Assembly: GCA_030674185.1 (NCBI GenBank)
Contig: CM060315.1
Location: forward strand, 93,995,558 to 94,059,557
From: Monoplex corrugatus
Lineage: Eukaryota > Mollusca > Gastropoda > Littorinimorpha > Ranellidae
Length of the DNA: 64,000 nucleotides
Reading direction: 5' to 3'
The notes under the pieces are model-generated. The model was not told where the DNA came from and did not search any database. It was given only the letters and a program-made list of their open reading frames with translations. The first letter of the stretch is position 1; each line of letters begins with the position of its first letter. The position numbers and the translations under genes are program-made. Shown here piece after piece: positions 1 through 10,649 of the stretch.

Positions 1-519
1 AGCTGTGTACTTTGACCAGTCCTATTTATATAGTGTCCCCTGTCCCCCAAGGATGTGTACTTTGACCAGTCCTCTTCATATAGTGTCCCCTGTCCCCCAC
101 AGCTGTGTACTTTGACCAGTCCTCTTTATATAGTGTCCCCTGTCCCCCAAGGATGTGTACTTTGACCAGTCCTCTTCATATAGTGTCCCCTGTCCCCCAA
201 GGATGTGTACTTTGACCAGTCCTCTTCATATAGTGTCCCCTGTCCCCCACAGCTGTGTACTTTGACCAGTCCTCTTTATATAGTGTCCCCTGTCCCCCAA
301 GGCTGTATACTTTGACCAGTCCTCTTTATATAGTGTCCCCTGTCCCCCACAGCTGTGTACTTTGACCAGTCCTCTTCATATAGTGTCCCCCAAGGCTGTA
401 TACTTTGACCAGTCCTCTTCATATAGTGTCCCCTGTCCCCCACAGCTGTGTACTTTGACCAGTCCTCTTCATATAGTGTCCCCTGTCCCCCAAGGCTGTA
501 CACTTTGACCAGTTCTCTT
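1..519. repeat. 50-bp minisatellite, about 10 copies
   Basis: Tandem units of about 50 bp share the core TGTACTTTGACCAGTCCTCT followed by a CCCC-rich segment. Units alternate between CACAGCTG, AAGGATG and AAGGCTG joints. One unit near 380-400 is shortened by loss of a CCTGTCCC segment. Long ORFs on either strand are products of the periodicity and are not genes. The array continues past the left edge of the window. Confidence 0.95.
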
Positions 520-534
520 CACACTGTACACCTC

Positions 535-775
535 ACCACTTGCCAGTGTCATCAGTCAGCACAACATCAAATATCATTTCTATGCTGATCACTGCCAGCT
601 CTGCAACAGTGCATCTCCTGGAAATCTTTCAACTCTTCTTTCCAAAGCTTCTGTTCTGTTGAAATCCGGAACTGAATGATACAGAACAAGCTACAGTTGA
701 ATGGAGATAAGACTGAAGCAATGTCCCTTCACACCAAGCGCAAAGTTTCCGCTGTAAAGGTTTGTTCTATCTGGC
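535..775 (+). pseudogene. CR1/L2-like LINE reverse transcriptase fragment
   Basis: Conceptual translation gives a degraded block around HFYADxxQL followed by KLQLNGDKTEAM. This corresponds to the FYADD catalytic region and the NKLQLN-DKTEA segment of the longer LINE copy at 55.6-57 kb in this window. The second Asp of the YADD motif is replaced (YADHCQL) and an in-frame stop interrupts the reading frame, so it is dead. It lies between two unrelated minisatellites. Confidence 0.7.
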
Positions 776-825
776 TAGATGACCACACTATTGCACTTTC
801 AGTCCAAAACCTTGTCCAGTGGTTC

Positions 826-1979
826 TTGTCAATATTGTGTGATGTGTGGTGTGGCTGTTACAGGCCTTGTCATATTGTGTGATATGTGTTGTGGACTGTT
901 ACAGGCCTTGTCAATATTGTGTGATGTGTGGTGTGACTGTTACAGGCCTTGTCAATATTGTGTGATGTGTGTTGTGGCTGTTACAGGCCTTGTCAATATT
1001 GTGTGATGTGTGTTGTGACTGTTACAGGCCTTGTCAATATTGTGTGATGTGTGGTGTGACTGTTACAGGCCTTGTCAATATTGTGTGATGTGTGTTGTGA
1101 CTGTTACAGGCCTTGTCAATATTGTGTGATGTGTGGTGTGACTGTTACAGGCCTTGTCAATATTGTGTGATGTGTGGTGTGACTGTTACAGGCCTTGTCA
1201 ATATTGTGTGATGTGTGTTGTGGCTGTTACAGGCCTTGTCAATATGTGTGATGTGTGTGTGGCTGTTACAGGCCTTGTCAATATTGTGTGTGTGTGTTGT
1301 GCTGTTACAGGCCTTGTCAATATTGTGTGATGTGTGGTGTGCTGTTACAGCTTGTCAATATTGTGTGATGTGTGGTGTGACTGTTACAGGCCTTGTCAAT
1401 ATTGTGTGATGTGTGTGTGTGTGGACTGTTACAGACTTGTCAATATTGTGTGATGTGTGTTGTGACTGTTACAGGCCTTGTCAATATTGTGTGATGTGTG
1501 TTGTGGCTGTTACAGGCCTTGTCAATATTGTGTGATGTGTGGTGTGACTGTTACAGGCCTTGTCAATATTGTGTGCTGTTACAGGCCTTGTCAATATTTT
1601 GTGATGTGTGGTGTGACTGTTACAGGCCTTGTCAATATTGTGTGATGTGGTGTGGTGTGACTGTTACAGGCCTTGTCAATATTGTGTGATGTGTGTTGTG
1701 ACTGTTACGGCCTTGTCAATATTGTGTGATATGTGTTGTGGCTGTTACAGGCCTTCAAATGGTGATTGTGGTGTGACTGTTACAGGCCTTGTCAATATTG
1801 TTGTGACTGTTACAGGCCTTGTCAATATTTTGTGATGTGTGGTGTGACTGTTACAGGCCTTGTCAATATTGTGTGACGTGTGGTGTGACTGTTACAGGCC
1901 TTGTCAATATTGTGTGATGTGTGTTGTGACTGTTACTGGCCTTGTCAATATTGTGTGATATGTGTTGTGACTGTTACAG
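826..1979 (+). repeat. 41-bp minisatellite carrying a splice-acceptor motif, about 28 copies
   Basis: The unit reads GGCCTTGTCAATATTGTGTG, then ATGTGTGGTGTGACTGTTACA. The last unit merges directly with a predicted exon at 1980: the TTACAG/GCCTT of the repeat is also the acceptor and first bases of that exon. Every unit therefore offers a copy of the 3' splice site. Several units carry indels (for example near 1240-1350 and 1570-1590). ORFs across the array are artefacts. Confidence 0.9.
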
Positions 1980-2067
1980 GCCTTCGAACGGTTGGGCAGG
2001 GACATGGTCAGTCTGGAGACTGACCTGGAACAGCTGACCAGTGTCCTCAAGATGCACGTCTTCAAAG
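1980..2067 (+). CDS. candidate coding exon of an unidentified + strand gene (exon a)
   Basis: An open frame begins after TTACAG and ends at AAAG/GTCACT (phase 0 in, phase 1 out, 88 nt). It encodes 29 residues including FERLGRDMVSLETDLEQL, which looks amphipathic and coiled-coil-like. The sequence is unlike the flanking simple repeats and has balanced codon composition. I do not recognise the protein. Its acceptor is the terminal copy of the 41-bp array. Confidence rests on frame, splice signals and composition only. Confidence 0.5.
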
Positions 2068-2087
2068 GTCACTTTCCATCCTGACTG

Positions 2088-2165
2088 TCTCCCTTTGTGT
2101 GTCTGTCTGTCACTGTCTCTGTCTCTGTCTCTCTTTCTTTCTCTCTTTCTCTCTCTCTTTCTTTT

Positions 2166-2230
<65 letters not shown>

Positions 2231-2410
2231 ATGAAAGACTATAGGTTAAGTATTGTAGGTTATTGTGTTATTAATAGTAATGATAATAGTAATAATAATG
2301 ATGAAGCTGCTGCTGCTGATGATGATGATAACAACAATGTATTAGTATTATTGTTGTTATTATTACTATTGTTGGTATTATTAGTGTTGTTGTTGCTGTT
2401 ATTATTTGGA
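2088..2410. repeat. CT microsatellite followed by low-complexity AT/GAT DNA
   Basis: 2110-2226 is a polypyrimidine (CT)n tract with TTTCT interruptions. 2270-2410 is imperfect AATAAT, GATGAT and TTATTG-rich low-complexity DNA. Serine/leucine and histidine/tyrosine ORFs here are compositional shadows. No gene is visible. Confidence 0.9.
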
Positions 2411-2505
2411 GGTATGTCAGACCTAGCAGAAAAGCAAAACAGGCCATGTGTGGAGCATCACGGCTGGCCACTTTAGCTGCCGTATGCACATCCCCTCCCC
2501 TGTAG

Positions 2506-2556
2506 ATGTAGTATTGCAACATAGGGAGCTTCTGACTGCCAAGTATGGAAACTATG
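2506..2556 (+). CDS. candidate 51-nt coding exon (exon b) of the same unidentified gene
   Basis: A pyrimidine-rich tract CCCCTCCCCTGTAG precedes an open segment that ends at TATG/GTAAGG, a good donor. Phase is 1 in and 1 out, which is compatible with exon a. It adds about 17 residues containing VVLQHRELLTAKYGNY. Joined to exon a it gives a continuous, natural-looking helical sequence. Product unknown. Transcript evidence is needed to confirm the junctions. Confidence 0.45.
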
Positions 2557-2744
2557 GTAAGGGGAGAAGAGGTGGCAGCTATGTGAGTTGGCAGTTGGGC
2601 AGGCTGTGTGATGCAGGGATGAGGGCCCACAGTAAGGCGAAGGAGAGTTCTTCCGTTCTCACTTGGTCTGGTGGCTGGGCTGGATCTGGTTGGTGTGTGT
2701 TGTGTGGCTGTGTCCTGGGGTTTGTCATTTCCCTCTCCCGTTCT

Positions 2745-3230
2745 TACCAACAAATACCTCTCAGTTAACATCAGGAAGAGAGTTCTTGAATATTACATAG
2801 AACCAATACTGTTATACGATTGTGAAGTGTGGACAGGACAGTCAACATTCAAAGTCAGAACAAAACTGAGGCACTGAAATGTGGTTTCTCAGAAGATTGT
2901 TGAGAGTTTCCTGGACAACAAAGAAAACAAACGAGACAGTCTTGAAGGAGGCAGACACTAGAAGATCATTAATAAAGAAGATTAGGAAAAGACAAGCAAC
3001 ATTTATAGGACATTTAATGAGGAAAGGGGAATTAGAGCACCTGGTCACAACAGGAAACTGAAGGTAAAGAGAACACCAAGTAGACCCAGGGAGAAAATAT
3101 TGGACAGGCTTGCAGGGTAGCCTAGGACACAGAGGATGGAAGATTTGCTTGCGGCGACAGGGGATAGATTTGTATGGAGGGCCATGATCGCCAACGCCAT
3201 GCAGCAGGGCACATGATGATGATGATGATG
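2745..3230 (+). pseudogene. RTE/BovB-like LINE 3' fragment with GATGAT tail
   Basis: This fragment aligns by eye with the 3' third of the longer copy at 40.4-42.0 kb. Shared features are the ATCAGGAAGAGAGTT segment, the WFLRRLLRVSWTTKKTNE block, RKRQATFIGHLMRK and the final ATGATCGCCAACGCCATGC. It ends in (GAT)n at about 3211-3231. Frames are broken: one segment ends near 2877, a second runs 2879-3061, and a third is needed further on. It lies in an intron of the unidentified + strand gene. The WFLRR...LRVPWT block followed by GHLMR is typical of RTE-clade elements. Confidence 0.85.
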
Positions 3231-3279
3231 ATTTCCCCACCTTGCCATTCGATTAGTGAACAAGGTGACAGCTCACCAG

Positions 3280-3377
3280 TTCCCAGTGGATTGTGCGTGG
3301 CTTGGATAGTCCCCCTTTGCTGGGTGAAATGGCTGCTGTGTGGTGTCAGGAGCTGGGAAGTGATTGTCCGGTCAGTG
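3280..3377 (+). CDS. candidate coding exon (exon c) of the unidentified + strand gene
   Basis: An open frame reaches a strong donor (GTCAGTG/GTGAGG, phase 1 out). It encodes residues including GLDSPPLLGEMAAVWCQELG. The phase-1 end fits the acceptor of the next exon at 4229. The start is uncertain because several AGs are close together (3271, 3279, 3286) and the phase link to exon b is unresolved. The RTE fragment sits immediately upstream. Confidence 0.42.
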
Positions 3378-3424
3378 GTGAGGTATTAGTGCTCTGGGTC
3401 ACATCCACCACCCTCAGGTGTTTC

Positions 3425-3640
3425 TTGTTAACTTTACTATTATCAACTATTATTATTGTTCTCATCATTATTGTCATCATCACAATCATTATCATTGTAA
3501 TCATTATTGTTATTGTTGTTAGTTATTATTACTACAGTTTTCATTATTGTTATCATTCCTATTAAAGTTATTAGTATTGTCATCATCATCATCATTGTTA
3601 TCATCGTTGTCATTATCATCGTCGTCGTCGTCATCATCAT
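3425..3640. repeat. degenerate ATT/CAT trinucleotide tract
   Basis: Imperfect TTATTG, ATCATC and GTCGTC repeats produce isoleucine/valine or methionine/threonine ORFs in every frame. No gene is supported. The tract runs into a dispersed family-A element at about 3647. Confidence 0.9.
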
Positions 3641-3646
3641 CATCAA

Positions 3647-4125
3647 AATTCCTCTTTTCTGTCACTCTCTTTGTTTCTTTCTTCCTCCTTTACTTTCTGT
3701 GTCTTCTTATCATTTTCTGCCTTGCTGGTCCATTCACCTGTATGTGTTTGATAATGTCTTACCTACTTTTTGTTAGGATTAATAATTGGGTACATGTATT
3801 AAGTGCATATTTGGCTCTAGGGAAATGAGATATATTGAAGCAATTTTAGATTATTTAGGCCCATTTCTATACCAGTATGTTTTAGTGTCCTTACTTATAT
3901 TAAAATTTTTGTGTTCAGTATGTTTTTAGATCCCTTGTATGATAAATGGACGGATGGTCAACGCCAGGGGCGCCTCCTTAGATTATGTGGGTGAATGCAT
4001 TCATATGTGTACTTAATTTTCTTTTCTTTTTTTTTCTTCTGTTGAACTTCTGTATGTTTTGAAACAGTTATAGCCTGATATGGCTGCACGCAGTCAGCTG
4101 GGCTTTAAACAACAATAACAGTAAC
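3647..4125 (+). mobile_element. dispersed family-A element (copy 1), about 480 bp
   Basis: This is one of eight copies in the window of the same short interspersed element. Landmarks in order: TTTCTGTCACTCTCTTTG, ATCATTTTCTGCCTTGCTGG, TTAGGATTAATAATTGGGTA, TGGTCAACGCCAGGGGCG, TGTTGAACTTCTGTATG, then GATATGGCTGCACGCAGTC and GCTGGGCTTTAAACAACAAT. It is followed by an AAT/CAT-rich tail. No coding capacity. The class (SINE-like or non-autonomous) is not determined. Confidence 0.75.
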
Positions 4126-4228
4126 AATCATCATCAGCATTATCATCATTACTGTTATTATTATTATCATTATTATTATTATTATTAATAATAAAATTAT
4201 TATTATTATCAGCATTATTGTGTTTCAG

Positions 4229-4340
4229 GCAATCTGTGCTGTGCTGGCATCTTCCACAACCCATGGTGGCATTTGCAGAGAGTGCGCGCCCTGGATGACA
4301 GCATACTGTACCTCACACGCGACCGTGGGACCACCCTGTT
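4229..4340 (+). CDS. candidate coding exon (exon d) of the unidentified + strand gene
   Basis: The acceptor TTGTGTTTCAG is followed by an open frame with about 38 codons, including AGIFHNPWWHLQRVRALDD and LYLTRDRG. Phase 1 in matches exon c. The 3' end is ambiguous: a donor at CTGTT/GTAAAC (end 4340, phase 2), a weaker one at GACC/GTGGGA (end 4324, phase 1), or a true stop codon at 4342-4344. The tryptophan-rich non-repetitive sequence makes coding likely, but the family is not recognised. Confidence 0.5.
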
Positions 4341-4479
4341 GTAAACGATGTTTGTGATTGGCTCCTGCGACAAAACGGCAACCAATGGCGTGGTCCATAC
4401 CATCGACTCTGTCCTCATGCGGTGGAGAACCCTTGGTACATGTTTCGTTGAAAGTGACAGCGGCGATAGATATGAATGT

Positions 4480-5690
4480 TAAATGACAGTTGGCCACAGA
4501 CATGTATATTAATTTAATGACAGTTGGGCACAAATACAACATTAACACACCAGTAGGCCACAGATATAAACTTTAATACAGTAGTCAGCATTGATATGAA
4601 TATTATTGGCAGTTCGGCACAAATACGAACATTAACACACAGTAGGGCCACAGATATAACTTTAATACAGTAGTCAGCATTGATATGAATATTAATGACA
4701 GTTTGGCCCAAATATGAACCTGAATACACCAGTAGGTCACAGATGTAAACTTTAATACAGTAGTCAGGCACTGATATGAATATTAATGACAGTTGGGCCA
4801 CAATATGACCTTGAATACACCATAGGCCACAGATATAAACTTTAATACGTAGTCAGGCATTGATATGAATTTGATGACAGTTTGGCCACAAATACGAACA
4901 TAACACACCATAAGACCACAGATATAACTTTAATACAGTAGTCAGGCACTGATATGAATATTATTGACATTTGCCACAATATGACTGAATACACATAAGG
5001 CCACAGATGTAACATGAATACAGTAGTCAAGCACTGATATAATATTAATGACAGTTTGGCACAAATATAACTGAATACACCAGAGGGCCAAATGTAAACA
5101 TGAATACAGTAGTCAGCATGATATGAATATTGATGACAGTTTGGCCACAATATGAACCTGAATACACCAGTAGGGTCACAGATATAAACTTTAATACAGT
5201 AGTCAGGCATTGATATGAATATTTGACAGTTGGGCCACAAATACGAACATTAACACACCAGTAAGGCCACAGATATAAACTTTAATACAGTAGTCAGGCA
5301 CTGATGTGAATATTGATGACAGTTGGCCACAAATATGAACCTGAACACACCAGTAGGGCCACAGATGTAAACATGAATACAGTAGTCAGGCACTGATGTG
5401 AATATTGATGACAGTTGGGCCACAAATACGAACATTAACACACCAGTAGGCCACAGATATAAACTTTAATACAGTAGTCAAGCATTGATATGAATATTAT
5501 TGACAGTTCGGCCACAAATACGAACATTAACACACCAGTAGGGCCACAGATATAAACTTTAATACAGTAGTCAAGCATTGATATGAATATTATTGACAGC
5601 TGGGTGACATGTAGGTAGAAAATAACGCAACAGTCTGGCACATATATGAATAGTAACACAGCTGTCAGGCCACAAATATGAATAATGATG
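4480..5690. repeat. about 90-bp minisatellite, degenerate, about 13 copies
   Basis: The compound unit contains ACTTTAATACAGTAGTCAG, GATATGAATATTAATGACAG and AACACACCAGTAGGGCCACA. Copies differ by single-base deletions, especially around 4800-5160, so ORFs change frame constantly. Cysteine/tyrosine-rich minus-strand ORFs are artefacts. Confidence 0.92.
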
Positions 5691-5699
5691 ATTATTGCC

Positions 5700-6230
5700 T
5701 GAATATCAATAGCATCACCTAGATATGTCTGATGCTGTCATCTTTTTCTGTTTCTCGTTTAATGCATTAAGAGTCGTTGGCTACTGCAGTAAGGAACTGT
5801 TCTTCGGATTTCACCAGCTCAGTTGGTTGTGTACCAAAACCTGGGTCTCTGCAAATGGTTTCTCTGTCATTTCCTCAATGTTGGCACTCCATTGTTTTCT
5901 TCTGTCTTCCTGTCTCAACAGTTCCGTGGAGGATTGATGGCAGAAAGAAGTGTGCAGAATCAAGGGTTTCAACTGAAGAAAAAGTGTTCGAACTGATTCA
6001 TTTATACAAAGGATTCTGACGAAGAATCGGACGTCATGAGTCCAGCGTTGCAGTGGAGCAGGAAAAATGAACACGTGTGGCACGGAACCTGTGTGGAAGA
6101 CTGGTGTTTGATGTGGAAGTGGGCCAGTAGAGTTTTGTTTTTCAGCCTGTGCTTACACTTTTTGGATTTCTTGTAAGAAGGAAGCTGTCAGGACTGTTGA
6201 TATCAAGTAGTAACATTAGTCAGCTTGACA
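5700..6230. other. unique sequence with one possible terminal exon at about 5918
   Basis: At 5890-5917 a long pyrimidine tract ends in CTGTCTCAACAG, a strong acceptor. The following sequence can be read as a short C-terminus ending at TGA within 20 nt (phase 2) or as a 32-codon tail PWRIDGRKKCAESRVSTEEK... to a TGA near 6018 (phase 1). Either could end the + strand gene. The evidence does not decide, and nothing else is recognisable here. Confidence 0.3.
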
Positions 6231-6329
6231 TTATATAAACATTAGTCAGCCACACATCAGGTAACAGTCACTCGCTCATCGGTTAACAGTCACACATCAG
6301 GTAACAACACTGATAAGCCACGCATCAGG

Positions 6330-7985
6330 ACAATTGTAATGCCCACTTTGCACACACATAAGCCAATTTGTAATGTCTAGTGTACACACACATAAGCCAA
6401 TTTGTAATGTCTAGTGTGCACACATAGGACAATTTGTAATGTCTAGTGTGCACACATAGGACAATTTGTAATGTCTAGTGTGCACACATAGGACAATTTG
6501 TAATGTCTAGTGTGCACACATAGGACAATTTGTAATGTCTGGTGTACACACACACAGGACAATTTGTAATGTCTGGTGTACACACACATAGGACAATTTG
6601 TAATGTCTAGTGTGCGCACATAGGACAATTTGTAATGTCTGGTGTACACATACACAGGACAATTTGTAATGTCTGGTGTACACACATAGGACAATTTGTA
6701 ATGTCTGGTGTACACACACATAGGACAAGTTGTAATGTCTAGTGTGCATACACATAGGACAATTTGTAATGTCTGGTGTACACACATAGGACAATTTGTA
6801 ATGTCTGGTGTACACACACATAGGACAATTTGTAATGTCTGGTGTACACACACATAGGACAATTTGTAATGTCTAGTGTACACACACATAGGACAATTTG
6901 TAATGTCTGGTGTACACACACATAGGACAATTTGTAATGTCTGGTGTACACACACATAGGACAATTTGTAATGTCTGGTGTACACACACATAGGACAATT
7001 TGTAATGTCTGGTGTACACACACATAGGACAATTTGTAATGTCTGGTGTACACACACATAGGACAATTTGTAATGTCTAGTGTGCACACACATAAGCCAA
7101 TTTGTAATGTCTGGTGTACACACGCATAGGACAATTTGTAATGTCTAGTGTGCACACACATAAGCCAATTTGTAATGTCTAGTGTGCACACACATAAGCC
7201 AATTTGTAATGTCTGGTGTACACACACATAAGCCAATTTGTAATGTCTAGTGTGCACACACATAAGCCAATTTGTAATGTCTGGTGTACACACACATAAG
7301 TCAATTTGTAATGTCTAGTGTGCACACACATAAGCCAATTTGTAATGTCTAGTGTGCACACACATAGGACAATTTGTAATGTCTAGTGTGCACACACATA
7401 AGCCAATTTGTAATGTCTGGTGTACACACACATAAGTCAATTTGTAATGTCTAGTGTACACACACATAAGCCAATTTGTAATGTCCACTTTGCATACACA
7501 TAGGACAATTTGTAATGCCCACTTTGCGCACACATAGGACAACTTGTAATGCCCACTTTGCGCACACATAGGACAACTTGTAATGCCCACTTTGCATATA
7601 CATAGGACAATTTGTAATGCCCACTTTGCGCACACATAGGACAATTTGTAATGCCCACTTTGCATACCCATAGGACAATTTGTAATGCCCACTTTGCGCA
7701 CACATAGGACAATTTGTAATGCCCACTTTGCATACACATAGGACAATTTGTAATGTCCACTTTGCATATACATAGGACAATTTATAATGTCTGGTTTGTA
7801 TACACATAGGACAATTTGTAATGCCCACCTTGCATACACATAGGACAATTTGTAATGTCCACTTTGCATATACATAGGACAATTTGTAATGTCTGGCTTG
7901 TATACACATAGGACAATTTGTAATGTCTGGTTTGCACACACATAGGACAATTTGTAATGTCTGGTTTGCACATGCACAGTTTCAC
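6330..7985. repeat. 34-bp minisatellite, about 48 copies in two sequence subfamilies
   Basis: The core GGACAATTTGTAATGTC recurs every 34 bp. From about 6340 to 7480 the linker is TGGTGTACACACACATA or TAGTGTGCACACACATA, with a subset using AAGCCAATTTG. From about 7480 to 7980 the linker changes to CACTTTGCGCACACATA or CACTTTGCATACACATA. The long cysteine/histidine minus-strand ORFs persist because neighbouring units share length, not because they are selected. Confidence 0.95.
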
Positions 7986-8125
7986 TTTCAGTTTCTCAAG
8001 ATGATGTCTCTGTGCTCGAAAACCCATATGCAGTAACATCACAGGTGCCATGTGTATGGTGATCATGGCACAAGCCTTAAGCCTGCACATAAACCCATGA
8101 GGTGGCCAGGTCCTGAGGCCCTGCC
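7985..8125 (+). mobile_element. short interspersed element D (copy 1)
   Basis: Contains TTTCACTTTCAGTTTCTCAA, a CCCATATGCAGTAACATCAC segment, GATCATGGCACAAGCCTTAA, then GCCTGCACATAAACCCATGA and CCAGGTCCTGAGGCCCTGCC. A second copy of the last ~100 bp is at 63826-63927. It splits the 34-bp array into two blocks. No coding potential; probably SINE-like. Confidence 0.65.
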
Positions 8126-8129
8126 TAGC

Positions 8130-8445
8130 CTACATAGGACAGTTTGTAATGTCCAGTTTGCACACACATAGGACAATCTGCAATGTCCACATTGCACACA
8201 CATAGGACAATCTGCAATGTCCACATTGCACACACATAGGACAATCTACAATGTCCACTTTGCACACACATAGGACAATCTACAATGTCCACTTTGCACA
8301 CACATAGGACAATCTGCAATGTCCACTTTGCACACACATAGGACAATCTGCAATGTCCACTTTGCACACACATAGGACAATCTGCAATGTCCACATTGCA
8401 CACACATAGGACAATCTGCAATGTCCACATTGCAGCGCGTAGGAT
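8130..8445. repeat. 34-bp minisatellite, third subfamily, about 9 copies
   Basis: Same 34-bp period as the array to the left but with core GGACAATCTGCAATGTCCA and linkers CATTGCACACACATA or CTTTGCACACACATA. The last unit decays at 8433-8460. The block is continuous with the 6.3-8.0 kb array except for the inserted element D. Confidence 0.93.
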
Positions 8446-8531
8446 AAATTGTAACGTCCACCGCACGTTAAGTGCATCTGTGCACATACCCTCACCACCC
8501 TTCCCACCTTCCCTCCACCAGCCCCCAGTGT

Positions 8532-8612
8532 TTACCCCAACCTGTAGTGAAGTGGTTGATGTCATCGACACAGGTTCAAACTTACATTTACTCAGTGAGC
8601 AGAGAGTGGAGG
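8532..8612 (+). CDS. candidate coding exon (exon e) of the unidentified + strand gene
   Basis: The acceptor CCTCCACCAGCCCCCAG precedes an open frame encoding FTPTCSEVVDVIDTGSNL then LLSEQRVE. It ends at GAG/GTGGGT (phase 0) or, a few bases later, at GTGG/GTTTGT (phase 1). The second choice would join in frame to the exon at 11308. Phase 1 in. Non-repetitive and natural in composition, but product unknown. Confidence 0.38.
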
Positions 8613-8814
8613 TGGGTTTGTGTTGTGTGATGTCATCTGTTGTTGGTGATGTTACGGAAGTGTAAAAAGAATATTGTGTATCCACTGAAGATTTGCTGTT
8701 GCATTAAAATTTGGTGTGCAATGTATGCCAGTCTTCAGTTCGTTCTTTTCTGTTGTGTTGTTTTGAACTGCCAGTTCACTGGGCTGGTTGCTTCTTTTGA
8801 CAGAGCCGTGGACT

Positions 8815-9066
8815 CAAGAACATTTTATGAGGCAAGAGAAATTTGAGCACCTAGTCACAACAGGAAAGCTGGAGGGAAAAATGGCCAGATAGACCCAGGG
8901 AGAAAATATCGGACGGATTTGCAGAGTGGATGAAAAGACAAAGGGTGAGAAACATATTTGTGGCAAGAAAATAGATGGGTATGGAGGGCCGTGATCGCCA
9001 ATGCCATGCGGCAAGGCACATGATGATGATGATGATGATGATGAGGATGATGACGATGATGATGAT
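8815..9066 (+). pseudogene. RTE/BovB-like LINE, 5'-truncated 3' end
   Basis: Matches the tail of the 40.4-42.0 kb element: GAGCACCTAGTCACAACAGG, GACCCAGGGAGAAAATATC and GTGATCGCCAATGCCATGC, ending in a long (GAT)n tail at 9020-9066. Only the last ~200 bp survive and no reading frame is intact. Truncation at the 5' end with a simple-repeat tail is typical of target-primed reverse transcription. Confidence 0.82.
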
Positions 9067-9244
9067 GGATGTTTTGGTTTCAGTCTCAGCCCTCAGTTTA
9101 TGAAAACTGGTCTGTGTACTGAATGCTGCAGTCATTCCAGTGGTGTCTGTGTTTTCACACGCCGTGTTCCCCTCCCTATATCAAGACACTACCGGTTGTA
9201 CAAGGTGGTGTCTGTGTTTTCACACACCATGTTCCAGGCAGAGT

Positions 9245-10562
9245 TGGGTGTAGTGCATGCTGACAGAGTTGGGTGTATACTGTAGTGCATGCTGGAAGAG
9301 TTGGGTGTATACTGTAGTGCATGCTGGCAGAGTTGGGTGTATACTGTAGTGCATGCTGGCAGAGTTGGGTGTTATACTGTAGTGCATGCTGGCAGAGTTG
9401 GGTGTATACTGTAGTGCATGCTGGCAGAGTTGGGTGTAGTGCATGCTGACAGAGTTGGGTGTATACTGTAGTGCATGCTGGAAGAGTTGGGTGTATACTG
9501 TAGTGCATGCTGGCAGAGTTGGGTGTATACTGTAGTGCATGCTGACAGAGTTGGGTGTATACTGTAGTGCATGCTGGAAGAGTTGGGTGTATACTGTAGT
9601 GCATGCTGGCAGAGTTGGGTTGTAGTGCATGCTGACAGAGTTGGGTGTATACTGTAGTGCATGCTGACAGAGTTGGGTGTATACTGTAGTGCATGCTGGC
9701 AGAGTTGGGTGTATACTGTAGTGCATGCTGACAGAGTTGGGTGTATACTGTAGTGCATGCTGGCAGAGTTGGGTGTATACTGTAGTGCATGCTGGCAGAG
9801 TTGGGTGTATACTGTAGTGCATGCTGGCAGAGTTGGGTGTATACTGTAGTGCATGCTGGCAGAGTTGGGTGTATACTGTAGTGCATGCTGGCAGAGTTGG
9901 GTGTATACTGTAGTGCATGCTGGCAGAGTTGGGTGTATACTGTAGTGCATGCTGGCAGAGTTGGGTGTATACTGTAGTGCATGCTGACAGAGTTGGGTGT
10001 AGTGCATGCTGGCAGAGTTGGGTGTAGTGCATGCTGGCAGAGTTGGGTGTATACTCTAGTGCATGCTGGCAGAGTTGGGTGTAGTGCATGCTGGCAGAGT
10101 TGGGTGTATACTGTAGTGCATGCTGGCAGAGTTGGGTGTATACTGTAGTGCATGCTGGCAGAGTTGGGTGTATACTGTAGTGCATGCTGGCAGAGTTGGG
10201 TGTAGTGCATGCTGGCAGAGTTGGGTGTAGTGCATGCTGGCAGAGTTGGGTGTAGTGCATGCTGACAGAATTGGGTGTAGTGCATGCTGGCAGATTTGGG
10301 TGTAGTGCAGGCTGGCAGATTTGAGTGTAGTGCATGCTGGCAGATTTGGGTGTAGTGCATGCTGGCAGATTTGGGTGTAGTGCATGCTGGCAGATTTGGG
10401 TGTAGTGCATGCTGGCAGAGTTGGGTGTAGTGCATGCTGGCAGAGCTGGGTGTAGTGCATGCTGGTACAGTTGGGTGTAGTGCATGCTGGCACAGTTGGG
10501 TGTAGTGCATGCTGGCACAGTTGGGTGTAGTGCATGCTGGCACAGTTGGGTGTAGTGCATGA
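9245..10562. repeat. minisatellite with interleaved 25-bp and 32-bp units, about 43 copies
   Basis: Core GTAGTGCATGCTGGCAGAG. The 32-bp form is the 25-bp unit plus the heptamer ATACTGT. The left part (9250-10190) is mostly 32-bp units; the right part (10190-10562) is entirely 25-bp units, with AGATTTGG and CACAGTTGG variants clustered. The minus-strand ORFs of over 400 codons are artefacts. Confidence 0.95.
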
Positions 10563-10649
10563 CAATGCCCTAGTCATATGAATCCTTTTTTTTTTGTTTT
10601 CTGTTGTTGTTTTTTTTTGGGGGGAGGTGGGATGGTCCATGGCCGCACA

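Noticed and set aside
6443..10640. Very long minus-strand ORFs (up to 455 codons) in the 6.4-8.1 and 9.2-10.6 kb arrays
   Set aside because: They exist only because unit composition lacks stops in several frames at once; the same array is open in three frames and has no codon or domain signal.
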